DNA of 64,000 nt from Paraburkholderia silviterrae (lineage in GTDB: Bacteria > Pseudomonadota > Gammaproteobacteria > Burkholderiales > Burkholderiaceae). Shown piece after piece: positions 9,084 through 17,796 of the stretch. The stretch covers positions 163,769 to 227,768 of the forward strand of contig NZ_SMRP01000005.1 in NCBI RefSeq assembly GCF_004353915.1, read 5' to 3'. How positions within the stretch are numbered: position 1 is the first letter of the stretch; every line of letters begins with the position of its first letter. The position numbers and the translations under genes are program-made. The notes under the pieces are model-generated. The model worked only from the letters and a program-made list of their open reading frames with translations, did no database searches and was not told the origin of the DNA.

Positions 9084-9297
9084 CGTAAAACAGACAAAAA
9101 TCGGCAAAAAACTCGAGAATGCGGGGCTCGACGGGCGCCGCAAGCGCTGTCGGGCATAGCAACTCGCCCGATTGCGGAGGCGGAACGAGCGCACGCACGC
9201 AACCGTTTACAATACGCGATTCACCCGGCCTGCGCCGCCTGCGCTCTTGAGCGCGTCCGCAGCCGCCCCACAGCAAGATAAAAGGAGACGTAACACC

Positions 9298-9822
9298 GTG
9301 GCCATCTACAAGCTTGGCGAAGCAGCGCCCACCATTCACGAAAGCGTATTCGTCGCGGACAACGCCACCGTCATCGGCAAGGTCGAACTGGCTGAGGATT
9401 CGAGCGTCTGGTTCGGCGCAACCCTGCGCGGCGACAACGAGCCGATCAAGGTCGGCCCGCGCAGCAACGTTCAGGAAGGCGCGGTGCTGCACACCGACCC
9501 CGGCTACCCGCTCACGCTCGAGGCGAACGTGACGGTCGGGCACCAGGCCATGCTGCACGGCTGCACGGTCAAGGAAGGCGCGCTCATCGGCATTCAGGCC
9601 GTGGTCTTGAATGGTGCGGTGATCGGCCGCAACTGTCTGGTTGGTGCGGGCGCCGTTGTCACGGAAGGCAAGGTGTTCCCCGACAACTCGCTCATTCTCG
9701 GCGCGCCGGCCAAGGTCGTGCGCGAGCTCACCGAGGCCGACATTGCCGGCCTCAAGCGCAACGCGGACGTCTACGCGCAGCGCCGGGAGTATTTCAAGGC
9801 GCAACTCGTGCGCATCGGCTAA
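9298..9822 (+). CDS. Gamma-carbonic anhydrase family hexapeptide-repeat protein (YrdA-like)
   Basis: A 174-residue left-handed beta-helix protein of the gamma-carbonic anhydrase family. Hexapeptide repeats run through FVADNATVIGKVELAEDSSV to GAVVTEGKVFPDNS. Histidines at the expected zinc sites are seen in AVLHTDPG and VGHQAMLHGC. Whether members of this bacterial subgroup are active carbonic anhydrases is unsettled. The start is GTG at 9298, just 10 bases after a good ribosome site (AAAGGAG, about 9281-9287); the open frame extends upstream but lacks a comparable site. It is followed 51 bases later by hslO on the same strand. Confidence 0.9.
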   Translation: MAIYKLGEAAPTIHESVFVADNATVIGKVELAEDSSVWFGATLRGDNEPIKVGPRSNVQEGAVLHTDPGYPLTLEANVTVGHQAMLHGCTVKEGALIGIQAVVLNGAVIGRNCLVGAGAVVTEGKVFPDNSLILGAPAKVVRELTEADIAGLKRNADVYAQRREYFKAQLVRIG

Positions 9823-9873
9823 AGGCTGCCCGCCTCGCCGCTGCGCTCTACGGGACGCGCCGAAAGGATCGAA

Positions 9874-10851
9874 ATGAAGGAAAAGATTGTGAACGACCAG
9901 TTGCAGAAATTCATGTTCAGCGCAGCGCCCGTGCGCGGCGAGATCGTCTCGTTGCGCAATACGTGGCAAGAGGTGCTGACGCGCCGCCAGTACCCGACGC
10001 CCGTGCGCACCGTGCTCGGCGAAATGATGGCGGCCTGCGCGCTGCTCTCGGCGAACCTGAAGTTCGACGGCACCCTGATCATGCAGATTCTCGGTGACGG
10101 CCCGGTGCGGATGCTGGTCGTGCAGTGCAGCTCGGACCTCTCGATGCGCGCGACCGCGCGGCTCGCGGACGGCATCGAAGCCGAGGAAGTGGCCGTGCTC
10201 GCCGAGGGCGTCACGCTCGCCGAGCTCATCAACGTGAGCGGTCAAGGCCGTTGCGTGATCACGCTCGACCCGGCCAATAAACAGCCGGGCCAGCAGCCGT
10301 ACCAGGGGATCGTGCCGCTGAACGGCGAGGACGGCCCGCTCAAGTCCATCGCGGAAGTGCTCGAGCACTACATGCACCATTCCGAGCAGCTCGACACGCG
10401 CCTGTGGCTGGGTGCGAACGACGACCGCGCGGTCGGCATGCTGCTGCAGAAGCTGCCCGGCGACGGCGGCATCGTGCCGCACCCTCACGAACTCGACACC
10501 GACACGTGGGAGCGTGTCTGCACGCTTGGCGGCACGCTCACGCGCGAAGAGTTGCTTGAACAGGAGCCCGAAACGCTGTTCCGCCGCCTCTTCTGGCAGG
10601 AGAACGTGAATCACTTCGAACCTGTGAGTGCGCGCTTCCTGTGCAGCTGTTCGCGCGAAAAAGTGGGCGCGATGCTCAAGATGCTGGGCCGCGAGGAAGT
10701 CGATGGCGTGATCGAGGAGCGCGGCCACGTCGAGATTCACTGCGACTATTGCAATCAGCGCTATGAGTTCGATCCCGTCGATGTGGCGCAACTTTTCGCC
10801 ACGCCGGGGCTCTCGGAAGCTGTCTCCCCCGCTGCGGACCAGCGCCACTGA
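9874..10851 (+). CDS. hslO: Hsp33 redox-regulated molecular chaperone
   Basis: Hsp33 is a cytoplasmic holdase switched on by oxidation. The 325-residue protein carries the four zinc-binding cysteines as CSC (in RFLCSCSREKV) and CDYC (in HCDYCNQRYEF) near the C-terminus, the CxC/CxxC arrangement of the family. These bind zinc when reduced and form disulfides on oxidative or heat stress. The rest is the Hsp33 substrate-binding core (GQGRCVITLDP). It starts at ATG 9874 behind an AAAGGA-type ribosome site. Just after its stop the sequence enters the transposase remnant and accessory island, so hslO marks the left boundary of the core chromosome here. Confidence 0.95.
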   Translation: MKEKIVNDQLQKFMFSAAPVRGEIVSLRNTWQEVLTRRQYPTPVRTVLGEMMAACALLSANLKFDGTLIMQILGDGPVRMLVVQCSSDLSMRATARLADGIEAEEVAVLAEGVTLAELINVSGQGRCVITLDPANKQPGQQPYQGIVPLNGEDGPLKSIAEVLEHYMHHSEQLDTRLWLGANDDRAVGMLLQKLPGDGGIVPHPHELDTDTWERVCTLGGTLTREELLEQEPETLFRRLFWQENVNHFEPVSARFLCSCSREKVGAMLKMLGREEVDGVIEERGHVEIHCDYCNQRYEFDPVDVAQLFATPGLSEAVSPAADQRH

Positions 10852-10858
10852 CCGATTG

Positions 10859-11186
10859 CGGCCTGCCGGCGCGCAGGCGCACGGCCGCAACACTCGCAGT
10901 GCTTCCATGGCTTGCGGTTCCTCTCCAGCCAGGCAAAGCTGGACTCGACGCCCCAGCGCGTTGCGATGACCTTCAAGGTGTGCAATTCGCTGTGGTTGGC
11001 GAACTGCACCGTGCCGTGCTCGCCCAGAATGTTGCACACGCCCTGAGTGTCCACGCTCAGGAGCGTCGTGCAAGCGTTGCGCCCCCGTGCGAGACGACTG
11101 GCACCACCCTGATTCTTTAAAGACTGCTCCAGCAGGCTCCCTTGCGATTTTCGGCTTCGACCCTTGGTCATGCCGCGCACAGTCAC
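10859..11186 (-). pseudogene. IS5-family transposase remnant
   Basis: The minus-strand frame contains the block TRWGVESSFAWLERNRKPWK followed by HCE, very like the C-terminal catalytic motif of IS5-family (IS427/IS1031-type) DDE transposases (RWVVERSFAWLxRNRxLWKxCE). The normal C-terminal tail (…LQFxxLAFLxLLLRRS) is missing: after HCE the frame runs through unrelated sequence into the hslO 3' end. Upstream residues (LLSVDTQG) look transposase-like but scrambled. No complete terminal repeat was found. It is a decayed fragment at the left edge of the accessory island; the related 3' end of such an element is at 18735-18840. The type of IS is inferred, not searched. Confidence 0.6.
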
Positions 11187-11433
11187 GCATACAAGACAGC
11201 ACGGCCTGATATTTCGGAATACTTATAAAACATGAAGTGATCACGTTGGAAGCGGTACCCGAGCAGGGCATCCGGGTGTCGATAGACGGAGAGGGACGCG
11301 GGTGCGACAACATGTTCCCCGAGCGAGTTTCGCGATGGACCTAGCATAGGTTTTTGCGAAGAGGAACCAAGCTCACGGGGCAATAAGAGCCAAAACGAGC
11401 TCAGGCTTGGCAGACCTCAAAAAAGGAAAATCA

Positions 11434-12669
11434 ATGAGTACTCCCAAGATAGTCTCGACAGAGAATGTCGCGACGCAGAAACAGCCAACCCGCTGGTGGG
11501 TTGTCGCCCTGATGTTCTTCTTCGGCTGGATGTTCATCTACGCCGACCGCACGATCCTCAACCCGGTCATGAGCAGCATCGGCCAAACCTTCGGCCTCGA
11601 TAAAGCTGGCCTCGGCCTGCTGAGCTCCGTCTTCTTCCTGACTTACGCAATCGTGCAGATTCCCTCGGGAATGCTCGGCGACCGCTTCGGCCGGCTGAAA
11701 TTCATCATTCTCGGTTTTGTGATCTTCGGCACTTTCACCGGGCTGACCGGCGTCATGGGCGGTGTTGGCTTTCTCTTCATCATGCGCGCGATGGTCGGTT
11801 TTGGTCAGGGCTTCTATTACGGGCCGCAGTACTCGCTCTCGGGCGAGATGCTCCCCGAGAAATACCGCACTCTCGGCTCGGCCATCATCAACTCGGGGCA
11901 GGCCTTCGGCATCTCGCTCGGCATGATCGGTTCGTCGTTCATCGCCTTCGACATGGGCCTCGGCTGGCAAGGACCGTTCTGGTTCTTCGCGATTCCGACG
12001 GTCATTGTCGGCGTGCTCATGTTCCTCTTGATTCGCGAACCGAAGAAGGTTGCGAGCGCGGCGTCGAGCGAGCCAAAGCCCTCGATTCTCTCGCTGTTCA
12101 AGAACCGCAACCTCGTGATGACTTTCATCATGGTGTTCTGCTCGCTCTACGGCTTCTTCGTCATGATCACCTGGTTGCCGACCTACCTCGCCGAAATCTG
12201 GCAGGTGCCCAAATCGCAAACAGGCTTCGTCGCCTCACTCACCGCGTGGACCTCAGTACCCGCTGCGCTGCTGATCGCCTGGGTCTCAGACCGTATTGGC
12301 AAGCGCAAGCCGCTGCTGATGATCGTCTTTCCCGGCGCCATCGTCTCGATTCTGCTGCTCATGTTCGCGCCGTCGTACCAGGTGGTGATCGTCGCGCTCG
12401 TGCTTTACGGTCTGCTCGGCAAGCTCGCCACCGACCCGCTGCTGGTTGCCCTCTGTGGCACGAATTCACCGAAGGCGATCACTGCAACTGCCTTCGGTAC
12501 CTTCAACTTCATCGGTATGTCGTCGTCGATTCTTGCCCCGTACGTCACGGGTTGGCTCGTTGACACCACCGGTAGCTGGAATACGGGCTTCTACCTCGCG
12601 ATCGGCCTGCTCGCCATCGCGTTTGTCGCTGCCCTGTTCTTGCGTGAACCGCGAAAGGTTGAAAACTAA
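11434..12669 (+). CDS. MFS transporter (anion:cation symporter-like), first of two in the island
   Basis: A 411-residue major facilitator transporter with about 12 hydrophobic segments, in the inner membrane. Diagnostic text includes YADRTILNPVM after helix 1 and GDRFGRLKF, the motif-A loop between helices 2 and 3. The YxDR pattern is typical of the anion:cation symporter family, which carries organic anions such as phthalate, glucarate or galactonate. It is a paralogue of the transporter at 16514. ATG 11434 follows an AAAAAGGA site; a TTG nine codons upstream is less likely. Its TAA overlaps the fdrA ATG by one base, indicating translational coupling, so it probably serves the carbamoyltransferase pathway (oxalurate or oxamate uptake/export). 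The substrate is inferred. Confidence 0.88.
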   Translation: MSTPKIVSTENVATQKQPTRWWVVALMFFFGWMFIYADRTILNPVMSSIGQTFGLDKAGLGLLSSVFFLTYAIVQIPSGMLGDRFGRLKFIILGFVIFGTFTGLTGVMGGVGFLFIMRAMVGFGQGFYYGPQYSLSGEMLPEKYRTLGSAIINSGQAFGISLGMIGSSFIAFDMGLGWQGPFWFFAIPTVIVGVLMFLLIREPKKVASAASSEPKPSILSLFKNRNLVMTFIMVFCSLYGFFVMITWLPTYLAEIWQVPKSQTGFVASLTAWTSVPAALLIAWVSDRIGKRKPLLMIVFPGAIVSILLLMFAPSYQVVIVALVLYGLLGKLATDPLLVALCGTNSPKAITATAFGTFNFIGMSSSILAPYVTGWLVDTTGSWNTGFYLAIGLLAIAFVAALFLREPRKVEN

Positions 12670-14348
12670 TGCTACACACGATTATTCGCCCCAACACCTA
12701 CCAGGACTCGGTAAGCCTCATGCTGCTTTCGAAGCAGCTGAGCGGGCTCGACGAGGTCGAGCGTGTCTCGATCATGATGGGCACCCCGGCCAACAAGGAC
12801 ATCTTCCGTGACACCGGCTTCGGCACGCCCGAGCTTGACCGGGCGGGCGCCGGTGACATGGTCATCGTCGTCGACGCAGACAGTGCTGACGCGGCATCGC
12901 TGGTCGACAAGAAAATCACCGACTTCCTGACCAACCAGAAAGCTGCCTCGTCGAGCAACAGCTTCACGACCGTGCGCTCGCTCGGCCGCGCCATGGAGGT
13001 CCTGCCCCAGGCCAATCTCGCCCTCGTCTCGATTCCCGGCGAGCAGGCCGCTCCCGAAATCGAGCGCGTGCTCGACGCCGGCATGAACGCCTTCGTGTTC
13101 TCGGACAACATCGCGATCGAAGACGAGGTGCGCCTGAAGTCGAAGGCCCGCGACCTCGGCTTGCTGATGATGGGCCCCGACTGCGGAACGGGCAGCTTCG
13201 CGGGTCTTCCGCTGGCGTTCACAAACATTGTTCGCCGCGGCTCGATCGGCATTGTCGGTGCCTCGGGTACCGGAACCCAGGAAATCATGGTGCAGATCGA
13301 TCGCGCCGGCAGCGGCGTAAGCCAGGCCATCGGCCTCGGCGGTCGCGACCTGTCGGAGAAGGTCGGCGCCATCACCTGTCTGCAAGCGCTCGAGGCGCTC
13401 GACGCCGACCCGGGCACGAAGGTCATCACCCTCGTTTCGAAGCCGCCCGCACCGAGCGTGCGCGAGAAGGTGCTGGGCCGCTGCCAGCAACTCTCGAAAC
13501 CCGTTGTGGCGATTCTGCTCGGCGAGCGCGCACCCAAGGCGGTGAACGGCAACATTCACTTCGCCGACACGCTCGAAGACGCCGCCCGCATTGCGGTGTC
13601 GCTCGCCGGTCCGGCAGACGTGGTGGTGCCTACGCTCAAGGCCGGCCAGAGCAAGATCACCGGTCTGTTCTGTGGTGGAACCCTCGCCAATGAGGCCGCC
13701 CTCATGGTTGCCGCCGAGCTGGGTGTGCCCACCGATGCGGCCCACGTTGACGGCTACATGCTGCACCACGATGGCCATACCATCATCGACCTCGGTGACG
13801 ACAAGTACACCCAAGGCCGTCCGCACCCGATGATCGACCCGAGCCTGCGCGCGCAGATGATCGAGCAGGCCTTCGACAACGAAGCACTCGCCGTGCTGTT
13901 GTTCGACGTGGTGACCGGCTACGGCTCGAACCTCGACCCGGCCGGAGCCATCGCCCCGGCCATCGAGCGAGGCCTGGCCAAGGCTCGCGCCGCAGGCCGC
14001 GAAGTCGCCGTTGTCGCAAGCGTATGTGGAACCGAAAACGACCCACAGCCGCGCAGCGGACAAGAAGCCATGCTTCGTAACATCGGCGTGATCGTGCTCG
14101 ACTCGAACGCCGCCGCCGCCCGCTTCGCGATTGGGATTGCCAAAACTGCGGGCCGCGCAGGCAGCAACACGCGCGTCCCCGAACCCACCCGCCGACTGAT
14201 CAGCGAGGCGCCGCAGATCGTCAACATCGGTCTGCCGAGCTTTGCAGAAGCCCTCAACTCCGAAGGTGCCAGCGTTGTCCAGTACACCTGGTCGCCGCTT
14301 GCGGGCGGCAACACACGGCTGCAAAAGATCCTCGCCGTACTCGGCTAG
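12669..14348 (+). CDS. fdrA: FdrA family protein (AllF-like oxamate carbamoyltransferase subunit)
   Basis: The 559-residue product matches the length and layout of E. coli FdrA, with two succinyl-CoA-ligase-like regions. GIVGASGTGTQEIMVQIDRA (from about residue 195) and MMGPDCGTGSFAG are glycine-rich nucleotide/phosphate-binding-type loops. In E. coli, fdrA-ylbE-ylbF have been reported as the three parts (AllFGH) of an oxamate carbamoyltransferase that forms carbamoyl phosphate in allantoin catabolism; the same three genes are adjacent here, followed by carbamate kinase. The start overlaps the upstream MFS stop (TAATG). Alanine codons are mostly GCC by eye, unlike GCG-rich neighbours outside the island, consistent with transfer. 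Enzyme activity is inferred from synteny and family. Confidence 0.88.
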   Translation: MLHTIIRPNTYQDSVSLMLLSKQLSGLDEVERVSIMMGTPANKDIFRDTGFGTPELDRAGAGDMVIVVDADSADAASLVDKKITDFLTNQKAASSSNSFTTVRSLGRAMEVLPQANLALVSIPGEQAAPEIERVLDAGMNAFVFSDNIAIEDEVRLKSKARDLGLLMMGPDCGTGSFAGLPLAFTNIVRRGSIGIVGASGTGTQEIMVQIDRAGSGVSQAIGLGGRDLSEKVGAITCLQALEALDADPGTKVITLVSKPPAPSVREKVLGRCQQLSKPVVAILLGERAPKAVNGNIHFADTLEDAARIAVSLAGPADVVVPTLKAGQSKITGLFCGGTLANEAALMVAAELGVPTDAAHVDGYMLHHDGHTIIDLGDDKYTQGRPHPMIDPSLRAQMIEQAFDNEALAVLLFDVVTGYGSNLDPAGAIAPAIERGLAKARAAGREVAVVASVCGTENDPQPRSGQEAMLRNIGVIVLDSNAAAARFAIGIAKTAGRAGSNTRVPEPTRRLISEAPQIVNIGLPSFAEALNSEGASVVQYTWSPLAGGNTRLQKILAVLG

Positions 14349-14378
14349 CACCTGAATGACACAGTGAAAGAGAAAGCC

Positions 14379-15650
14379 ATGACTGTAAAAGAAACCATCG
14401 ACACCGCTAACGCCGCCGTCATCGAAAAGATCACGAGTGCGCAGCCTTTCCTCATCGACGTCGTTCGCGCCGGTGACGTCATTGCCCCGTTGAACGCCGG
14501 CAAAGTGCTGCTGCACGCGGGCCCGCCGATCACCTTCGACCAGATGACCGGCCCCATGCAGGGTTCGTGCGTCGGCGCCGCCCTTTTCGAGGGCTGGGCT
14601 GATAACGAAGCGGATGCCCGCCGCATTCTGGCCACCGAGGTCACCTACATGCCGTGCCACTCGGTGCAGGCTGTCGGCCCGATGGGCGGCATCACGAGCG
14701 CCGGCATGGCCGTGTTCGTGGTCGAAGAGCGTAACCACGGCAACCACGCCTATTGCACCATGAACGAGGGCATCGGTAAGGTGCTGCGTTTCGGCGCCTA
14801 CGATTCCGAGGTGGTCGAGCGTCTGCACTGGATGGCCGACGAGCTCGGCCCGGCCATCGCCCGCGCCGTCAAGACCATCGACGGCGGCCTCGCCCTCATG
14901 CCGCTGATCGCCCGCGCGATCACGATGGGTGACGAGTTCCACCAGCGCAACATTGCCGCGAGCGCCCTGCTGTTCACGAAGCTCGCTCCGCTGATTGCCG
15001 CGCAAGACATTCCTGCTGCGAACAAAAAGCGCATTCTGACCTTCCTCGGCGACACCGACCAGTTCTTCCTGAACGTCATGATGGCCTCGGGTAAAGCCAT
15101 TATGGATGCCGCCCGCACCATCGAAGAGGGTTCGATCGTCACCGCGATGACCCGCAATGGCCGCAACTTCGGTATTCGCGTTGCGGGTTGCGGCGACCGC
15201 TGGTTCGAGGCCCCCGTGAACACCCCGCAGGGTCTGTTCTTCACCGGCTTCACCCAGGACGACGCCAACCCGGACATCGGCGACTCGGCTATCACCGAGG
15301 CCTACGGGGTCGGTGGCATGGCCATGATCGCCGCGCCCGGCGTGACCCGTTTCGTTGGCGCCGGTGGCTTTGGTGACGCCCTCGCGACCTCGAACGAAAT
15401 GCTCGAAATCGTCGACGGCCATAACCCCGGCCTGCCCATTCCGACCTGGAACTTCCAGGGCGCCTGCGTCGGTATCGACGTGCGCAAGGTTGTTGCCACC
15501 GGCATCACTCCGGTGATCAACACCGGTATCGCGCACAAGGTTGCCGGTAAGGGACAAGTTGGCGCCGGCACCGTTCGTCCGCCGCTCGCCTGCTTCGAAC
15601 AGGCGCTTGAAGCTCTCGCCGAGAAGTACGGCGTGAGCGTCGACGACTAA
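14379..15650 (+). CDS. DUF1116 protein (YlbE/AllG-like oxamate carbamoyltransferase subunit)
   Basis: A 423-residue DUF1116 protein. Conserved-looking blocks are MTGPMQGSCVGAALFEGWAD near residue 55, PCHSVQAVGPMGGITSAGMA near 90, and FVGAGGFGDALATSNEM near 330. The family is the second subunit of the FdrA/YlbE/YlbF set. It has no recognisable ATP or metal motif of its own. The ATG at 14379 is chosen over a GTG five codons upstream because a purine-rich AAAGAGAAAG site precedes it. It begins 30 bases after fdrA and ends 25 bases before the DUF2877 gene, in one operon. The assignment to oxamate carbamoyltransferase rests on synteny. Confidence 0.87.
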   Translation: MTVKETIDTANAAVIEKITSAQPFLIDVVRAGDVIAPLNAGKVLLHAGPPITFDQMTGPMQGSCVGAALFEGWADNEADARRILATEVTYMPCHSVQAVGPMGGITSAGMAVFVVEERNHGNHAYCTMNEGIGKVLRFGAYDSEVVERLHWMADELGPAIARAVKTIDGGLALMPLIARAITMGDEFHQRNIAASALLFTKLAPLIAAQDIPAANKKRILTFLGDTDQFFLNVMMASGKAIMDAARTIEEGSIVTAMTRNGRNFGIRVAGCGDRWFEAPVNTPQGLFFTGFTQDDANPDIGDSAITEAYGVGGMAMIAAPGVTRFVGAGGFGDALATSNEMLEIVDGHNPGLPIPTWNFQGACVGIDVRKVVATGITPVINTGIAHKVAGKGQVGAGTVRPPLACFEQALEALAEKYGVSVDD

Positions 15651-15675
15651 CGAAACGACCAGACGGTAGCGAGCG

Positions 15676-16512
15676 ATGTGGATCGGTGTGACGGCGGCGG
15701 AGTTGTTGGGCAGTTCGCGCAGCATGACGGTCCACAGCGTTTTCGCTTCGTCGTTCAACTTGATTGCGACCGGCACTCCGTCGGTCGGCAAACCGGTGCG
15801 AGCCGAGAGACTCCTCTCTGTTTCGTTCGGCTCGCGTCTTGCCGGATGCCCCTTCGGCATCGAAATCGACAACCCGGTTCGCGCCGAACTTGGCCAACAC
15901 TGGCGGTGCGACGGCACAACGCTCACGGCTGGCTCCGCGACCATACAGCTGACCGGCCTGCAGCCCGATCCGTGCCGAATCGAACCGCAGCGCGCCACCC
16001 CCGACGCACTGAGCGCCCTTCCCGACTCCGCAGCGGCGTTCGCGAACAGCGGACTGGCTGGGCTCGCCCGGCCCAGCGAGATACTGACGCGCCTTGAACG
16101 GGTCGCCTCCGGCCTTCGAGCCGGGAGCGACATGGCCAACGACGCACTATGGCTGATGGGACGCGGGCCGGGTCTCACACCGAGCGGCGACGACATGCTC
16201 GTCGGGATGCTCGCGGCGCACCGCGCCTGTGCGGGCGGCCCGATACATCCCCTGCTCACCGCCGCCACCAGTCACGTAGACGCGGCAGCAGAGAGCTGGA
16301 CCGCGCGCACCACTGATGTAGGAGCGGCCTACCTCATCCAGGCAATGCGCGGCCGGTTTTCGAGGCCGCTGATCGCACTCGCACAGGCCCTTCGCGGCAC
16401 CGCCGCCGAAACCCGAGCGGCCTGCACGCGACTGCGCGATTTCGGGCAGAGCTCCGGGGCCGACACACTTTTAGGCTTTACCGTCTACACCCATTGCCTC
16501 CCGGGACTATGA
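15676..16512 (+). CDS. DUF2877 protein (YlbF/AllH-like oxamate carbamoyltransferase subunit)
   Basis: A 278-residue DUF2877 protein. The family signature GRGPGLTPSGDDMLVGML is intact near residue 162, followed by a helical C-terminal region. In E. coli the homologue YlbF (AllH) is the third subunit of the oxamate carbamoyltransferase. The N-terminal 130 residues are variable. The ATG at 15676 lies 25 bases after the DUF1116 stop. The stop is separated by one base from the ATG of the second MFS transporter (TGACATG), so the operon continues. Function is inferred from the set; no catalytic residue can be named. Confidence 0.85.
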   Translation: MWIGVTAAELLGSSRSMTVHSVFASSFNLIATGTPSVGKPVRAERLLSVSFGSRLAGCPFGIEIDNPVRAELGQHWRCDGTTLTAGSATIQLTGLQPDPCRIEPQRATPDALSALPDSAAAFANSGLAGLARPSEILTRLERVASGLRAGSDMANDALWLMGRGPGLTPSGDDMLVGMLAAHRACAGGPIHPLLTAATSHVDAAAESWTARTTDVGAAYLIQAMRGRFSRPLIALAQALRGTAAETRAACTRLRDFGQSSGADTLLGFTVYTHCLPGL

Positions 16513-16513
16513 C

Positions 16514-17785
16514 ATGACTACGACGAGCACCCACCAGCACAGCAAGCGCTGGCTACTCTCCTGCCTTCTCTTCTTTCTCGGGTGGGTGATGATGTATGCC
16601 GACCGCTCGATTCTCTCGCCCGTGCAAGAGCTCGTTCGCCAACAGTTCGGACTCAGCAACGGTGCAGTCGGGCTTATTTCGAGCGTGTTCTTTATCGTCT
16701 ACGCCATCGCTCAGATTCCTTCAGGAATCCTTGGCGACCGGATGGGGCGCATCAAGCTAATCACGGTCGGATTCGTCATCTTCGGTATCGCGACACTGCT
16801 CACCGGCGTCACCGGACTCATGCACCTGTTCGCGCTCTTTCTCATCATGCGCGCGATGGCCGGACTCGGCGAAGGTCTCTATTACGGGCCACAGTTCGCA
16901 AAATCGAATGAGATCACGCCCACCCGCTATCGCGCGCTCGGGGCAGCCATCATCAACTCGGGACAGGGCGTCGGCATCGCCGTCGGCATCATGGCCTCGT
17001 CGTTCATTGCCTTCGACCTGAAGTTCGGCTGGCCGTGGGCGTTCATCATTTTCGGCGCGCTCACCCTCGTTGTCGGGCTGCTCATCGCGATCGGCATTCC
17101 CGATGCGAAACCCGCGCAAGCGCCTGCGAAACTCTCAGCCGAACTGCGCCGCTTCGGCGCGCTGCTCGGCAATCGCACCCTGCTCGGCACCTTCATCATG
17201 CTGTTTTGCGGGGTCTACACCTTCTTCGTCATGGTGACATGGTTGCCGACGTATCTGCACACGGCATTCAACATGTCGTTCGGCAAAGCCAGCTCGATCT
17301 CGTCGATCGCGTTCTGGCTCGCGGTTCCGGCAGGGATGCTCATGGGTTACTTTTCAGACCGGTTCCGCAACCGCCGGGCATTCGTGATCCTTCTCACCCC
17401 GCTGACCATCGTTTCGGTTCTGGTCATGGCCTTCGCGCCGAACGTTCCCACGCTCATCGTGTCCATCGTGCTCTACGGCGTCTTCGGCAAGCTCTCGCTC
17501 GATCCCGTCCTCATCAGCATCGTGGCCGACCACGTGCCCGACGCGCAGCGCTCGAGCGCCTACGGGCTCTACAACTGCATCGGCATGATCGCCGCCATTC
17601 TGGCTCCCTACGCAACCGGCACCCTGGTCGATATCACGGGCAGCTTCCAAACCGCGTTCATCGTCTCGGTCGTGCTGCTCGCGACCGGCGCCGTCATTTT
17701 CTTTTTCACCTACCGTCCACCTGCGTCGCCGCTGTCCTCGAAGGATGCGAATTCCCCGGTCGCGCAGACAACCCACCTCGTTTAG
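16514..17785 (+). CDS. MFS transporter (anion:cation symporter-like), second of two in the island
   Basis: A 423-residue inner-membrane MFS protein clearly paralogous to the one at 11434: MMYADRSILSPVQELV and GDRMGRIKLITVGFVIFG line up with YADRTILNPVM and GDRFGRLKFIILGFVIFG there. About 12 hydrophobic segments are visible and the tail ends in a short polar stretch. It sits between the DUF2877 gene (1-base gap) and carbamate kinase (11-base gap), so it belongs to the same transcript. Two related carriers in one pathway suggest one imports the carbamoylated substrate and the other exports the oxamate-like product, or that they take different substrates. That split is inference. Confidence 0.88.
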   Translation: MTTTSTHQHSKRWLLSCLLFFLGWVMMYADRSILSPVQELVRQQFGLSNGAVGLISSVFFIVYAIAQIPSGILGDRMGRIKLITVGFVIFGIATLLTGVTGLMHLFALFLIMRAMAGLGEGLYYGPQFAKSNEITPTRYRALGAAIINSGQGVGIAVGIMASSFIAFDLKFGWPWAFIIFGALTLVVGLLIAIGIPDAKPAQAPAKLSAELRRFGALLGNRTLLGTFIMLFCGVYTFFVMVTWLPTYLHTAFNMSFGKASSISSIAFWLAVPAGMLMGYFSDRFRNRRAFVILLTPLTIVSVLVMAFAPNVPTLIVSIVLYGVFGKLSLDPVLISIVADHVPDAQRSSAYGLYNCIGMIAAILAPYATGTLVDITGSFQTAFIVSVVLLATGAVIFFFTYRPPASPLSSKDANSPVAQTTHLV

Positions 17786-17796
17786 AAAGGCATGCC

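Noticed and set aside
8524-11313. A 929-codon minus-strand frame across hslO and the carbonic anhydrase gene
   Set aside because: It runs antisense through hslO and ends inside the DUF455 gene in another frame; only the short transposase-like block near its start (in a different frame) has meaning.
12672-16268. A 1198-codon open frame on the minus strand across fdrA and the DUF1116/DUF2877 genes
   Set aside because: It is the antisense shadow of three well-recognised plus-strand genes, a common result of GC-rich codon use; no family is recognisable in it.
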